DNA from: Amoebidium appalachense
Taxonomy: Eukaryota; Ichthyosporea
Direction: 5' to 3'
DNA length: 64,000 bases
NCBI GenBank assembly: GCA_963693365.1
Contig: CAVNZM010000016.1
Location: 6,324,001 to 6,388,000 of the forward strand
The notes under the pieces were generated by a model that did no database searches, was not told the DNA's origin, and saw nothing but the letters and a program-made list of their open reading frames with translations. Position numbers and translations under genes: made by a program. Shown here piece after piece: positions 1 through 24,349 of this stretch (position 1 is its first letter; the number at the start of each line of letters is the position of its first letter).

Positions 1-116
1 ACACATACACATGTATGCATACACACACACACACATATATATATGTACCAAAACACACATACACATGTATGCATATACACACACACACACATATGTATAC
101 CATAACACAAAATCCT

Positions 117-195
<79 letters not shown>

Positions 196-198
196 CCA
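1..198. repeat. CA-rich minisatellite plus (CA)n tract
   Basis: The first 100 bases hold two further copies of the ACACATACACATGTATGCAT unit that dominates 450-1360. About 75 bases of pure CA repeat follow. Long Thr-His or Cys-Val open frames across it are an effect of the repeat and are not genes. Confidence 0.9.
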
Positions 199-449
199 GC
201 TGATACCGAGTGTCCCAGGGGAGCCCGAAGAAAAAACAAAAAAAAAAAAAAAAAAAAAAACGGGGAACCCCAACTAATTGATTTTTCTTAGGCTTTATGG
301 TGTCTCGTAGAGAAGATAAACCCTGATATATAATCATCACCCGACAGCTATGTACGTGATCATGATATACCGCTGAGGGGATATTCCGAGCAAACCCCCC
401 CCCATACCTGAGACTGGTCTCTCTTTGCCTCGAGTAGACAGCGTAAACC
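199..449. other. short unique spacer with an A run
   Basis: The stretch contains an A-rich run at about 230-260 and otherwise unique DNA. On the minus strand a short peptide before GTATCA near 215-235 could be an exon of the gene at 1981-2817, but no acceptor is visible. Confidence 0.4.
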
Positions 450-684
450 CCCCCCACATACACATGTATGCATACACACACACACACACACACACATATG
501 TATACCCAAACACACATACACATGTATGCATACACACACACACACATATATATATACCCAACCACACATACACATGTATGCATACACACAAACACACACA
601 CATATATATACACAAACACACATACACATGTATGCATACACACACACACACAAATATACATACCCAAACACACATACACATGTA

Positions 685-717
<33 letters not shown>

Positions 718-1345
718 CCAAACACACATACACATGTATGGATACACACACACACACACACACATATATACCCAAACACACATACACATGTATGCATACA
801 CACACACACACACACACACATAGACCCAAACACACATACACATGTATGCATACACACACACACACATATACATATACCCAAACACACATACACATGTATG
901 CATACACATACACACACACACGTATACCCAAACACACATACACATGTATGCATACACACACACACACACACATATATATACCCAAACACACATACACATG
1001 TATGCATACACATACACACACAGATATATATACCCAAACACACATACACATGTATGCATACACAAACACACACACATATATATACCCAAACACACATACA
1101 CATGTATGCATACACACACACACACACACACATACCCAAACACACATACACATGTATGCATACACACATACACATATATATATGTACCCAAACACACATA
1201 CACATGTATGCATACACACACACACACATATATATATACCTGGCACACATACACATGTATGCATACACACACACACACACATATATATACCCAAACACAC
1301 ATACACATGTATGCATACACACACACACACATATGTATATATACC

Positions 1346-1440
<95 letters not shown>
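450..1440. repeat. 17-copy minisatellite with a CA tail
   Basis: About 17 tandem copies of a roughly 50-58 base unit are present. Each has the core ACACATGTATGCATACACAC, then a variable (CA)n(TA)n segment and CCCAAACACACATAC. The units differ in the length of the CA and TA parts. The array ends in about 85 bases of pure CA. Confidence 0.9.
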
Positions 1441-1980
1441 CACCCTTCCCCTGTGGAGAGCCCTTCAACTTTCTTCGGCTGCTCGGCTCAACCCCTGCTA
1501 GAAACTCGACAAAAAAACACCTTACCTACCAACATAAGCTTTAATTTCACGGTACAAACTCCTAGCAAACTTTACTTTTACCCCAAAACATGAAATCGTA
1601 GGCTATGGAAAGTTTCCTGTATCCCCCCTCCCCCCCCCCTTACACACACACACACACCTCCCCCCCCCCCCCCCCCCCCCCCCCCTCCCCCTCTTGGGCT
1701 GCCCACCACTCCCCTTCGAAAAAGCAAATTGGCTATACTTGGAGTGGTTGGGAAGTTAGCCACTGGTCAGTTTCGAAGAGCAAGGGGAGATACTGGGAGA
1801 GTTTCGCAGGGAGGAGAAGTGCGGGGGGGAGGGGCGGGGGGAGGGGGGGGGGGGGGGGGGGGGGAGGAGGGGGGGGGGAGGGGGGGAGGGGGGGGGAGGG
1901 GGTGGGGGAGAAAGAGAAGTTCGGGGGAGGGGGGGGGGGAGGGGGGAGGGAAAGAGAAGTTCTAGCAAGATGATACGTAC
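1441..1980. repeat. C and G runs with little unique DNA
   Basis: Unique DNA at 1441-1620 is followed by a C run (about 1660-1690), then a short unique stretch, then G-rich sequence at 1825-1965. I see no convincing exon here. Confidence 0.6.
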
Positions 1981-2039
1981 CGGTTGCTGGTAGAGAGACT
2001 TGAGGCAGCGAACAAGATAGTTGACTCTGGCGCTGCCTG

Positions 2040-2098
<59 letters not shown>

Positions 2099-2254
2099 TG
2101 TGTGTGTGTGTGTGTGTGCGTGTGTGTGTGTGCGTGTGTGCGTGCGTGCGCGCGAGTGTGTGTGATGTGTGTGTGTGTGTTCGTGTGTGTGTTTGCGTGT
2201 GTGTGTGTGTGTTTGCGCATGGGTGTGTGCGCGGAATGTGTGCTTTGTGTGTGA

Positions 2255-2331
<77 letters not shown>

Positions 2332-2543
2332 CGCGCGCGTGTTACCGTATTGGTTTTCAGGGGGAGAGGGGGGACAGGTAAAACAGTACACATCCAAATG
2401 TCTACAATTACAGTAACTTGCATGCACATACACACAAGGCTACACACGCAAAACCCGCACAGTGTGTGTGTGCATGTGTGTGCACGTAAGCCGCCGTGTG
2501 ATCATATGATTGTGTGTGTACGTGTGCATGCGTGCCATGATTT

Positions 2544-2604
<61 letters not shown>

Positions 2605-2817
2605 TGTACTACTGATACAATTGAACGCATTTGTGTGCACCCACAGAACAAAACAAGACAGGCCCCCTGCCCGATGGTCACTCACCAATGACTATGATTC
2701 GGACACTATTTGCATATCGGGACAGGATTTTTGGGTCCCAGGGTGCCAGTGTGGGTAATGTGACTGCGCCGGTTTTTGAGTTGGTGTTTGTTTCTTGTGG
2801 CTGATTCCCAAGCAGAT
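1981..2817 (-). CDS. partial minus-strand gene, two internal exons
   Basis: Two exons are well supported. Exon 2686-2817 has acceptor TTGCAG and donor GTGAGT, and encodes 43 codons ending in [12 protein letters not shown]. Exon 1981-2036 has acceptor CAACAG and donor GTACGT, and encodes [19 protein letters not shown]. The first ends in phase 1 and the second starts with the two bases needed, giving [18 protein letters not shown] across the junction. That stretch loosely resembles the VGG...L..FVKSL strand-helix segment of PACS1/PACS2 sorting proteins, but the match is short and I do not claim the identity. The gene continues beyond the left edge, and its upstream exons may lie at 3.6-4.4 kb. 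Between the exons lie about 300 bases of GT repeat. A PACS assignment would need the following WxxYMRFLxxPLG segment, which I cannot see. Confidence 0.55.
2041..2345. repeat. (GT)n/(GC)n microsatellite
   Basis: About 300 bases of GT repeat with scattered CG and AT interruptions end in (CG)n. It lies in the intron between the two minus-strand exons; on the coding strand it reads (CA)n up to the acceptor of exon 1981-2036. Confidence 0.9.
2545..2603. repeat. (GT)n microsatellite
   Basis: A near-perfect GT repeat lies just downstream, on the coding strand, of the exon ending at 2686. Confidence 0.9.
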
Positions 2818-2867
2818 CTGCAAGTGTTAACGTTAAAAAGTCGTGAGTATGAGGGGTACACCCGTAA

Positions 2868-2975
2868 CTTGTAAATATATGCAAATATATGCAAATATAT
2901 GCAAAAAATATATGCAAATGTATGCAAATATATGGTGTAAATATGCGCAAATACATCATATATATGGAAATATAT
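2868..2975. repeat. tandem ATATGCAA repeat
   Basis: About nine imperfect 10-12 base units of AAATATATGC occur in a row. ATGCAAAT, the octamer bound by POU-domain factors in animals, occurs repeatedly. The array sits about 50 bases upstream of the exon at 2686-2817 on the coding strand, so it is intronic. A regulatory role is only a guess. Confidence 0.7.
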
Positions 2976-3164
2976 GCAACTTGCGGGTGACCCTTGTATG
3001 TGCATGGTTATGATATGTGCGTGACTATAGGTGCTATTGATACGAAGACCATCACAGTGTGGTGTGGTAATACTCTCGGATCTTCTGAAACATACCATTT
3101 GGTTTTGAAATCACGTGTTAATGTTTTCCCTCGAAATCTCGCTTTCAGGAGTGAATGTTTTTCT

Positions 3165-3189
3165 GTTTCTTCTCTCTCTCTCTCTCTCT

Positions 3190-3236
<47 letters not shown>

Positions 3237-3454
3237 GCGGGCGGGGAGGGGGGGGATGGGGGGGGGGAAAGGGAGGGGGGGAGGTGGGGGGGGGATGGAA
3301 GGGAAAGGGGGGCGAGGCGGGGAAGGAGGGAGGTATAACGTGTAATGGAGTGCGAAGCACACATTCATAACGGACAACACGATGCAGACCGCCGCAGATC
3401 ACACAAAGAGTGCGCATAATATGCAAGAGCCCACCCTCGGCGGGGAGGGGACTA

Positions 3455-3495
<41 letters not shown>

Positions 3496-3500
3496 GAATC
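3165..3500. repeat. (CT)n, G-rich and poly-G tracts
   Basis: A CT repeat (3172-3233) is followed by G-rich DNA (3238-3335), about 110 bases weakly like the dispersed repeat at 12.7 and 39.3 kb (3336-3445), and a poly-G run (3456-3494). Confidence 0.75.
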
Positions 3501-3637
3501 CGGACGCAGTTTGTGTGTGTGTGTCGGGGGGGGGTCCATGCCATTGCAGAAGTTTGTGCGACCATTTCTGTCCTGGCAGAGATTGATGGCTGCAGCCTTA
3601 CGGAACAGTTGGCCAACATCACCTAATTAGGAAGGTG

Positions 3638-3816
3638 TTAGTTGCCCAATATGGAAAGTACCATTGGTCGACATATCCCGGGTTCGGTGAAGCGTTTGTA
3701 TCCACAGAAACGATTCGATATGTAATCGACTGGAAGCAGACAGGCAGGTGCGTACGCACACACACATGTGCGTGTGTGTGTTTTGGGGATAGGTGGGGGT
3801 GGGAATTCTGCGTGGG

Positions 3817-3871
<55 letters not shown>

Positions 3872-4317
3872 GACAGGGCGCAAAAACGCGCACAGGTGCA
3901 CCTTACGCACAAACATGTGGTACTTACCGCACACTTGCACAGCCGGACAAATCCACACACAAAACATTCACACGTACACACACGTAGACACACACACACA
4001 CGCACACACACACACACGTACATGCACACATACCCTTGGTAGGCAGGCATGCAGCCCATTTTGCAGTCATGTTGATGTGTGTGATGTCATCGTGAGGGGA
4101 CGCAACACCACTGCATCTCACTCCCAAAAATACCTGCCGGTCACTTGGGCTAATATGAAACCGTAAACCTGCACGTACATGCCGTACCGGAGTCTTAGTG
4201 CACTGTTTGGTTCAGGTTTTATTAGAAATTACTTTTTTAGAGCATGTCCGAGTGACTCTGTGTGTAACGGTATTTTTTTTTTATATATATAGGGTTTTCC
4301 GGTGTCACCCGGTCACC
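3638..4317 (-). CDS. tentative minus-strand exons
   Basis: Exon 4034-4110 reads GVASPHDDITHINMTAKWAA and on, with acceptor GATGCAG and donor GTATGTG (phase 2 in, phase 1 out). Sequence after the acceptor TTCCAG at 3739 reads DYISNRFCGYKRFTEP and on to a stop at 3638, in a compatible phase. An exon ending at about 4317 before GTGACC is also possible. They may belong to the gene at 1981-2817 or end a separate one. The phases of 4034-4110 also fit directly onto exon 2686-2817. The evidence is splice sites and phase only, with no family match. Confidence 0.3.
3818..3870. repeat. poly-G run
   Basis: About 52 consecutive bases are almost all G. On the minus strand this is a C run just upstream of the acceptor near 3739, where it could serve as a polypyrimidine tract. 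Confidence 0.9.
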
Positions 4318-4371
4318 TGTCCCTGGACGTGCATCCACTGCTTGTAGATTGCGGGGGCTCCAAGTTGCAGT

Positions 4372-5465
<1,094 letters not shown>

Positions 5466-6739
5466 AACCTGTTCATACCGGCAAATTTCCCTAGATAGTC
5501 ACTTCAGAAACACATAAACCGATACAAAAGTATACGAATTAATGATATTTTCTCCATACCAACTTAGAAACGTGTGTAGGTAAGACAAACGTGTGTCAAT
5601 ATTAACAATTTATTTGAGCTTTTTCTATCGATTTTGAGCTGCAATAGAGTTGTTTAAAGCTATTTAGAGCTAGCCGGTTGCCGGCCAAATCAATTAGTGC
5701 CGGCCCGAAGAGGTTAATAAAAAAAGTAGAGATATAAAAGAATAGGAATATTGCATGGCATAGTTATTCCCCCCCCCCCCCCCCCCCCCCCTCCCTCCCC
5801 AAAACAACCCACCCACACAAACCTCGTGTGCTCCCCACCTCTCCTCTTGCCACGGTCCGTTCGAACCCATCACCGAGTTTTATTTCCACACAAACCATCA
5901 GCACTAGCTTGTACTGAGGCAGCGCGCATACATGAAAGAAAAAAACATAGTGCTCAAGTCTAGTTGTTACAATGGCAGACTAGTTTTGCCGAGCAGATAT
6001 GAACATTTATGTAGTACAGTTACATGATGAGGCCCAGATATCTTAAATTCGCGTGTGAGAAGCCCACCAATTAAAGCACATTAATACCACAATTTTATGT
6101 ACATCAAACGTGTGCACGTAATAAACGTTATCGCTTTGTGAGAGAATAACAGTGCAATATTATGCGATGATATGATTATAGCAATGTCCGTTGGCAAACT
6201 TTTGACAATGTATCAAAACGCATCCACGACAGCAAACATGATCCTTTGATCAGACATACATGAAGTCTTTCAGAGCCCTCTTTCATATTGAACACTATCG
6301 CTATGTAGTACTGGTATATGTGGTCGGTCGAAAACTTCATTCCATAACGCAAAATGCAATGTTCTTTATATCCTTAAGCTAACACACACGCGCACGGACA
6401 CACGCACGCACGCACATACATGTTCCTCCAACCTTCATAACTATTTGCAACATGCACCACACCGCAAGTTAGTTCAATGCTGCAAAAACTGCATGCACAT
6501 TCACGCATCAATCCCACCTTCTTGTTCAAATCAGACCACTAATACCGCATACATCCTTAGACACATTACCACCAATCCCATTACCGTGTCATTCACCCAG
6601 AAGCCTCCCCGCCTACTATAACAAAAATTTCTCATCTCGCAGGGCTGTGACATCCACACCCACACCACCATACCCGTGCCCAGTTTCACGTTGCGGACGA
6701 AGTGAGCGATGGTGGAGAGGGGGGCAAAGCGGAATCCAT
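5466..6739. other. unique DNA without a recognised gene
   Basis: This is AT-richer unique sequence with one C run at 5769-5801. I find no exon with good splice sites or protein-like composition on either strand. It lies downstream of MLX and may include its 3' untranslated region or an intergenic spacer. Confidence 0.5.
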
Positions 6740-6743
6740 GTAG

Positions 6744-6815
6744 CACATGTTGCCGACATAGTCTATAGTTCTGCCCAGCCTCTGGGCATAGGGCACCCTG
6801 CTGGCGTCCAGCGAT
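6744..6815 (-). pseudogene. relic of an MLX-like helix-2 exon
   Basis: On the minus strand one frame reads ASRVPYAQRLGRTIDYVGNM. This lines up with TRVSKATVLGKAIDYIGYLL of the true MLX exon at 9423-9599. About nine of 18 core residues are identical, and about 65 percent of bases match over 49 positions by eye. There is no splice donor, the frame closes soon after, and the neighbouring frame is open instead. It lies 3' of the MLX stop codon in the same orientation, so a decayed partial duplicate fits best. A chance match cannot be excluded. Confidence 0.4.
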
Positions 6816-7204
6816 AGAACAAGGGTGTCCTTGCAGGCATTTTATGGTGCCCCCCCACTCCTTGATGCGCCGGGCTGAGTCCTGGGGGGGGGGAAGTGGG
6901 GGTATGCTTAGGACTCTCATTCTCCTTCTTCTTTCAAAAGTCTCATGCTCCTTTTTCTTGTAAAACTCCCACTCTCCTTATTTTCTGTAAAAAATCTTCT
7001 TTTTTTCTTTTAATATCACATTCCCCTTTTTTTCTTTTCAAAATCTCGCTCTCTCTCTCTCTTTTTTTTAAAAAAACTCTCATTCTCCTTTCTTCTTTCT
7101 TAGAACTCTCATTTTCCTTCTCTCCTCCTCCTTTCCCCTTTCCCTAATTGATTGGCAATGACCCCAGAGAGAGGATATTCCAGGAGGGGGAAAAGCACGG
7201 GGGA

Positions 7205-7372
7205 AGGGGGGGGGGGGGGGGGGGGGGGGGGTTGAATGTGGAACACGGTACGAGGTACATATACACGAGAAGAAGCACGGTGCAGGACACATGCAAAGGC
7301 AAACATTCAAGTATTCAACATCAGCAATGTACACAATATGTGTCACAAGCAGAGCCGACCCTCAGGGGGGGC
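7205..7372 (-). repeat. dispersed C-tailed repeat, copy 1
   Basis: A G run (7207-7230) is followed by sequence starting GTTGAATGTGGAACACGGTA and ending near CTCAGGGGGGGCCC. It matches the copies at 12.7, 39.3 and 39.8 kb. Read on the minus strand the element ends in TTCAAC plus a C run, which looks like a 3' tail. Confidence 0.7.
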
Positions 7373-7373
7373 C

Positions 7374-7850
7374 CGGGTGGGGGGGGGGGGGGGGGGGTCT
7401 ATAAGAAAAATGCAACATACTACTAGTAGAGGATCCCATGAAGGATGGTGAGGGATGGCATATGAAAGCCTATGGCTGTGCATGTGCATACGCGTGTGTA
7501 CAGGGGGGTATGCATGTGTGTGTGTCTGTCTGTCTGTGTGTGTGTGACATCCGGACTGTTGTTGGGGGTGCATTGTTCTTGCATCACCCCAGAAAAAAAG
7601 ATGTTCTATTCGAATGGAGTGCAGCAATCACAAATACACAAGCGGGGGAGGGGAGAGGGGGGGGGGGGGGGGGAGGGGGGGGGGGGGGGGGGGGAGTTTG
7701 GATATAAAAGCAACATAGTCTTTGTCCTATTCTCGCAGTATGAGAAGGAGGAAGGGGGAGAGGGAGGAGGACAGGGAGTCCGGGGAGAGATGTATATCAT
7801 TGAGACCTATGAAGAAAAAAAAGGGGGGGGGGGGGGGGGGGGGGGGGCAG
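7374..7850. repeat. poly-G runs with short unique spacers
   Basis: G runs lie at 7377-7397, 7658-7694 and 7820-7847. The last ends just beyond the stop codon of MLX on its 3' side. Confidence 0.8.
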
Positions 7851-7865
7851 TGAGTTTTGATGGAC

Positions 7866-18458
<10,593 letters not shown>

Positions 18459-18459
18459 A

Positions 18460-19284
18460 GTCTACAACCGCTATTGAGCAAACAGAGTTTACGCGCACCG
18501 GCACATTCAACCCGAGATCTCGAGTAGTCGACCCCACCCAGAACCCTGTGTGAAAACCCCAGCACAAACAGCTAAATGCCTTCTAACTCATCCTACGCTT
18601 ATATCTGTTCTATTCCTCGTATTTTAAGACCAAACGGCTATGGCATGTAACGTTCTAATCTGAGCAGCAAAACTCTCTAGAGCTGTTTCTCCTTAGCCTC
18701 CAAACAAACGAGAAAGCGTGTGCCGCGCTCAAAAGGTGAGTCGTGACGAAGCGGTGGGCTAAACAACAGGAACGCATTTGCCCCCCTCTGGATTTTACAA
18801 AGCGTGATTTACTACGAATCAACTGCTGGTCTTGTAGATGTTGGTAAGACACTTTGCAATGTGAACGTGAGCTTCTGAATATATCGTTTTGCTCGCATGA
18901 AAAAATAAAAGGGATGGAGAATTTCTGTAGTTATATGTCTGCATATAGCATTTCTGCCTTCGGTGACTTGAAATACGTTATTCTTCGCTGCTTTAAACCA
19001 GCAACGTAAAGATGCGAAGAGCCTTCAAACTTTGTGGAGTCCTTTCCCAGGGGCTATCCATGATATGCTTTTTCCCCGCTCTCAATAGTGCATGATCTGT
19101 ATCAAATGGTTAGCGTTTTGATAGCCCCTAGCGCGCCCGCCAATATAGTGTAGACTGCATAAACAGTCACGATTTAGAGGCTAACAAGCCAAAATAATCA
19201 TTATTATGCCTTAAAGTTAATAATATAATTAGATTTGTAGGAATATTACTGTACTAGTTTGTGTATATCTAACTCATCCGTGTC
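18460..19284. other. unique upstream DNA of MLX
   Basis: No exon recognised. It probably contains the 5' untranslated region of MLX. Confidence 0.5.
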
Positions 19285-19445
19285 CTCAGCCACGTCCGAT
19301 CCGCGGGCATGCCCAATAGGTAAACCAATCAAGGAATCGCATGGCTGAGCACTTTGTACATAACCACCTGAGTGTTCGTAGCCAATCAGCATGCGACGCG
19401 CAGCGGCTTTTGGATTGCGCGCGCGCCGGCTGCAACGTTCTCTTT
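19285..19445. promoter_or_regulatory. candidate MLX promoter with CCAAT boxes
   Basis: About 0.9 kb upstream of the MLX start codon are CCCAATAGG, AACCAATCAAG and AGCCAATCAGC, then a CpG-rich stretch (GCGCGCGCGCCGGC). Clustered CCAAT motifs and CpG-rich DNA are typical of animal TATA-less promoters. Direction is not determined. Confidence 0.4.
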
Positions 19446-19539
19446 CAAAATGCTGCAAAGGGCCGGCCCACGGCCTCGCAAAAGCCGACACTGAGAATCA
19501 AGGCAAGAAAGCTAACATGTTACGCTGATCAATACCAGA

Positions 19540-20395
<856 letters not shown>

Positions 20396-22105
20396 GCCCG
20401 TTCGCTCTTTCTCACTCTAGCGCTTCTCCATTTATAGTGTGTGCATCGGTGTGCATGTGTGTGTGCATGTGGGCGTGTCTGCATGGTACCTTGTGGGGGG
20501 GGAGGAGGGGGTACAGCGTTACCCGTGAGATCCTCATCCTTCTCCCTCATTCTTTCCCACCTGTCTTACCAAAGGCATTACATATGTCCTCATGCGACCA
20601 CCCGGTGACGTGTAAATGTGGGCGAATGCAAGCATTGAATCACACTCTTAGTGCTGGTGTATGCATATCGTATACGTGTGCACTTGCCAATTAGTTAGCA
20701 CTTGGCTTTGAAAGACGTAGTCAAACAGCAACGACTCCAAACAGCACACACCTGCGCACAAGTACACACAAAAACAACGTGGGCAGAAATGCACAAACAT
20801 AAACCGAGTAATTTTTACCAACACTGGGTCAAACAAACTCGCACCGCGACCCTCCTTCAGGTTAACCTGTCCTTTCACATGCATACTAGCATACTGTATC
20901 GAAGGGAGGCCCTACTTGCATTTACCGGTACCCCAGCAAAAGCTTTGTTCCTTTGTGCCCCGTCACCGATACCATGAAAGTTTCAATGCAGGGCCTCTGT
21001 AATATCCTGATTCGATCTGCCTCCCGTGAGCTCTAGCTGCCCCTTCGATCAAAACGATGCCGGAGTCACCGTTTCTTTGGGGAGGGGAGCAAAAGAGCCA
21101 CCTCTACAGCTGCATTTGTGTACGAAATACTAGCCATTCACAGGCCCTGCTGATATACATTCCCCCCTTCATTCCGTGGCCCATTAAATATATTAGCCAT
21201 GATGCTATTCGGATCCGGTGTCATGGTCATGATTAACTCAATAATGGCGACTAGTACTGCTTCCCTGGAGTACGTGTTGTCCCCGTCTCCAGTTTTTATT
21301 GGACACATTACAGTGAGCCCTGCCAGCAGGTAACAAGTTGTGTGAAAGAGAAAGGGGAGTAAAAAATACAACCTTTTGGCCTCCTACCAGCGATCAACAA
21401 ACTTCACGTTTGGAGTAAAAATAACAGCAGAAAAAACGAGCCTCACAAATATAATTCCCATCTTGAGACGCGCGTAGAAAACAGTCCATGATGCCATGAT
21501 ATTGCTCTATATCTCAAAATTTGACAAGCAGGCGTAAAAAAAAGCATTTCAATTTGGTATCACTATAGGTGACAAGTTAGGTTCAATAGCATATAACATC
21601 GCAATTCCTGGCTGGCCAGGGCAAAACTATTACAAATACTGACCATCAGTGCATCATCCCTGCGGCAACAATTTCAGCAGTCAAAATATTATATTGAATA
21701 TGTAGGGATACCGTCTTATACTACGAGTTATTCAGTGGTAAACTCTGACTTTACATATATTGATAGTAGTCTACACATAAAATACACCGTATTCATCATC
21801 ATTCAGTAAGCCATAGGAGACACAAAATATAGGTTAAACAGCCAACAGTGAAATAAATTTTTACCAAACGACCGCCATCCATTGCGAATATCATGAGTAA
21901 TTTCGGATACTGCACTAAGAGCCTTCGGGAAGCAATTAGGCCAGAGCAGCCTAGTAGTACATTGCTGGAAATTGATGCTCGCCTTCACAGTTTGACTTTA
22001 GTCAAGTAAAAAAAAAGGTGCCTTTTTATAATAGTAATAAAATAAAATAAAAAATAAAATAAAAAAAGGAAGAAAGAAAAGAAGGTGTGGATCATTCGCC
22101 AGCAC
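20396..22105. other. unique DNA, nothing recognised
   Basis: Mixed-composition sequence with several short open frames but no exon pair with matching phase and no family resemblance. Confidence 0.5.
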
Positions 22106-23101
22106 CTATTGAGCGTCACAAATGAACATGCACTTCTGCCACCTGACAGCATACACACACTGCCCCGCAACCGCCTTAAACATGGCGTTCGCATCCTGTT
22201 CCCCATCATGCTTACTTAAACTTCCCAGGTCTCCCTCCATGCCCTCTTGTTCCAGAAACACTTCCACCATTACTTCGTTTTCCTCCTCGTCCGACTCATC
22301 CTCCTCCCCCTCCAGCAGGCTGTCTAAGCCAAGCGCAAACGACTCGCTCAGTTCAACATCAGTTATCATCGCACTGTGTTCAAGGCTGCGACACATGGGA
22401 ACGGGACTGGTATCCTGCACAAACAACGGTTAATTAGTTGCATAATCATGCTGGTTCCGCAACTTGTCTACACCTAGCAGTGATTTACTGTGACCATAAA
22501 TAAAAAGCAGCAACGATGTGTAATATTAAGCAGCAAGAAAGAAGTGTGTATAGGTCAAGTGCAGCTTGCGACTGTGCAAGTGCTCATGCTTTCTTCTTGT
22601 GCAAAGGCCGCTGAGAATTTTGGTGCGTGGGGTGAGAGAGGGCGGGGGGAGGGAGAGAAACCCCCCTGGGGTGGGGGGCGGGGGGGGGGGGGGGGGGGGG
22701 AGGGGGGGAGGGGGGGGGGGGGGGGGACCCACGTCTTTCTGCAGCTGCTCAAGGGAGGTGACCAAGTTGCTGACCAGAACATGGCGCAGTAATGACTGCT
22801 CGTGCCTGTGTCTTCTTTCTAGCACAGACAACTTCCTCCTTGACACGGCCAATACATGCGCGCGCGTGGCTCCATCACCCGAGATACCGTTTATTTCTTT
22901 TGTCGAGCTTGTAAAGGCGTTGCCAGCAGTTGAGTTTGTAGCTAGCGCACGAGAAAGTTCAGGCGAAGAAAGCTTATCTCTGAGTGCACGTTGGCGAAAA
23001 TTGAGGTCTGGGCAGGTTCTTCCTGCCAATGCAGGGCTAGGATGAACGACTGCTGTCGACCGAGAGATGGGCCAGGGCTGGGAATAGGCGCCCATAGCCA
23101 T
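22106..23101 (-). CDS. unrecognised 225-residue acidic protein
   Basis: Two exons: 22733-23101 (123 codons) and 22106-22414 (102 codons plus TGA). The donor is GTGGGT and the acceptor TTTGTGCAG; both are in phase 0. Residues 1-80 are of mixed composition. Residues 90-123 (RRKLSVLERRHRHEQSLLRH and on) look like an amphipathic helix or coiled coil. Residues 150-180 hold a strongly acidic stretch (EGEEDESDEEENE), and the end is Cys-rich (QCVYAVRWQKCMFICDAQ). A G-rich tract fills the short intron. CCAAT motifs lie 0.3-0.9 kb upstream of the ATG. I do not recognise the family. The start is the first Met of the frame; exons further upstream are possible. Confidence 0.55.
22678..22728. repeat. poly-G tract
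   Basis: The intron of the gene at 22106-23101 begins in this tract; on the coding strand it is a C run directly after the donor. Confidence 0.85.
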
Positions 23102-24349
23102 GTTGCAACAGATAATTTTGTTTGTTCTCTAACGTGCAAAAGATAGCTGTAACGAAACTAGAACTCTGGCAGAAGAGGCAGCGCAAATGCTGGTGCAGGA
23201 AACAAAAGCCACATATGCTGCAGCTAATACGTGCTACTGCGCCGAGTGGACTATACTTGGTGTGTTTTCGTATAACTACAGGTTAGCGTGAAATTTCGCC
23301 GTTTTGCCTTCGTCCAAACACAGCCTGACAGCTTATATAACAGCCTGTCAACCAGAAGATTGGAACATAGGAAGTGTCGCCCCAACCACACCTCACGGCC
23401 GTATTCTGTCACAATATCTATAATACTACCGCCCACCCAGGCTCGAACCACCTTACTTTTTTAAAAAAACAATGGTTCGCCTCTGTGACAAAACAAAAAC
23501 GAGAAACCCTCCAGCTTTTGTTTACACGTGACGGCCCGGCGGCCGGCGCCACGTCAACACACTGAGGTCTGGTTCCCTCTAGCTTTCCATGACGTATGGT
23601 GCAAACTTTGCAAAGGCAAACTGAATAATTTTCAGCCTCAGGTCTAAAATGCCAGAGCCGTGTCCACGACTACAAAGCCTCGGCGCAAAATGTTGTTACA
23701 AAGCGTATAATGCTTTTAAAAAAAAAGAACAAATATATTTGCTTATAACTAGTAACAAAATTTAGCATTATGGGACTCGTTATATATATAACAATTAGAG
23801 AAAATTCGGGCAACGGATTCACGGAACACAGATTCGATACGGTTTTTAGAAAGTTGGTGGGGGTTCATGAGCCACTCATGGGCCGCCGCCCTAGTTCCCA
23901 GGATTTCGCGCGCTGCAGCCACCTTCCAAACATGGTAGGCAATGGTGGTTTTAGATTGGATTCATGTCGCTGTTGGAATGCACAGTGGGCACACCAGCCA
24001 ATCAGTAGCCAATTTGATCCTGATTTGATAATGCCCAATTCATGGAATCATTCCGGTAGCTTTCTGTCAGTTGCTAAGGCTTTTTCCAAGCTAGAGGCGG
24101 AACATAGCGGTTAAAATAACCTATTTTACAAATATAAGACGATTCATTATTATGATTTTTTATTTTCTATGATTTTGAATGTTTTTCTATGTATTATGTA
24201 CATCATGAGTCATACCTCCCGTGGGAAGCCTTTGAAAAGCAAAAAAGCAAAACTTAAATTTTTTAGAACACGCTGATTGGCTCGAGAATGTTACCGTGGC
24301 GGTTGCGTCATCCGATGCAACGGCGGCTCAAGTCACTAGCACTCACTAA
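23102..24349. promoter_or_regulatory. candidate upstream region with CCAAT motifs
   Basis: CCAATCA and CCAATTT occur at about 23998-24014, and GATTGGCTCG at about 24274. No exon is recognised. The interval probably contains the promoter of the gene starting at 23101. Confidence 0.3.

Noticed and set aside
337-1593. Several open frames of 200-370 codons, Cys-Val or Thr-His rich
   Set aside because: They are readings of the CA/TA minisatellite in different frames. All frames are open because the repeat contains no stop codons.
6531-6920. 129-codon minus-strand frame, briefly considered as a BRCT domain (VRNVKLGTGMVVWVWM)
   Set aside because: The core Trp and spacing do not fit BRCT well, the neighbouring frame matches MLX helix 2 better, and no splice partner was found.
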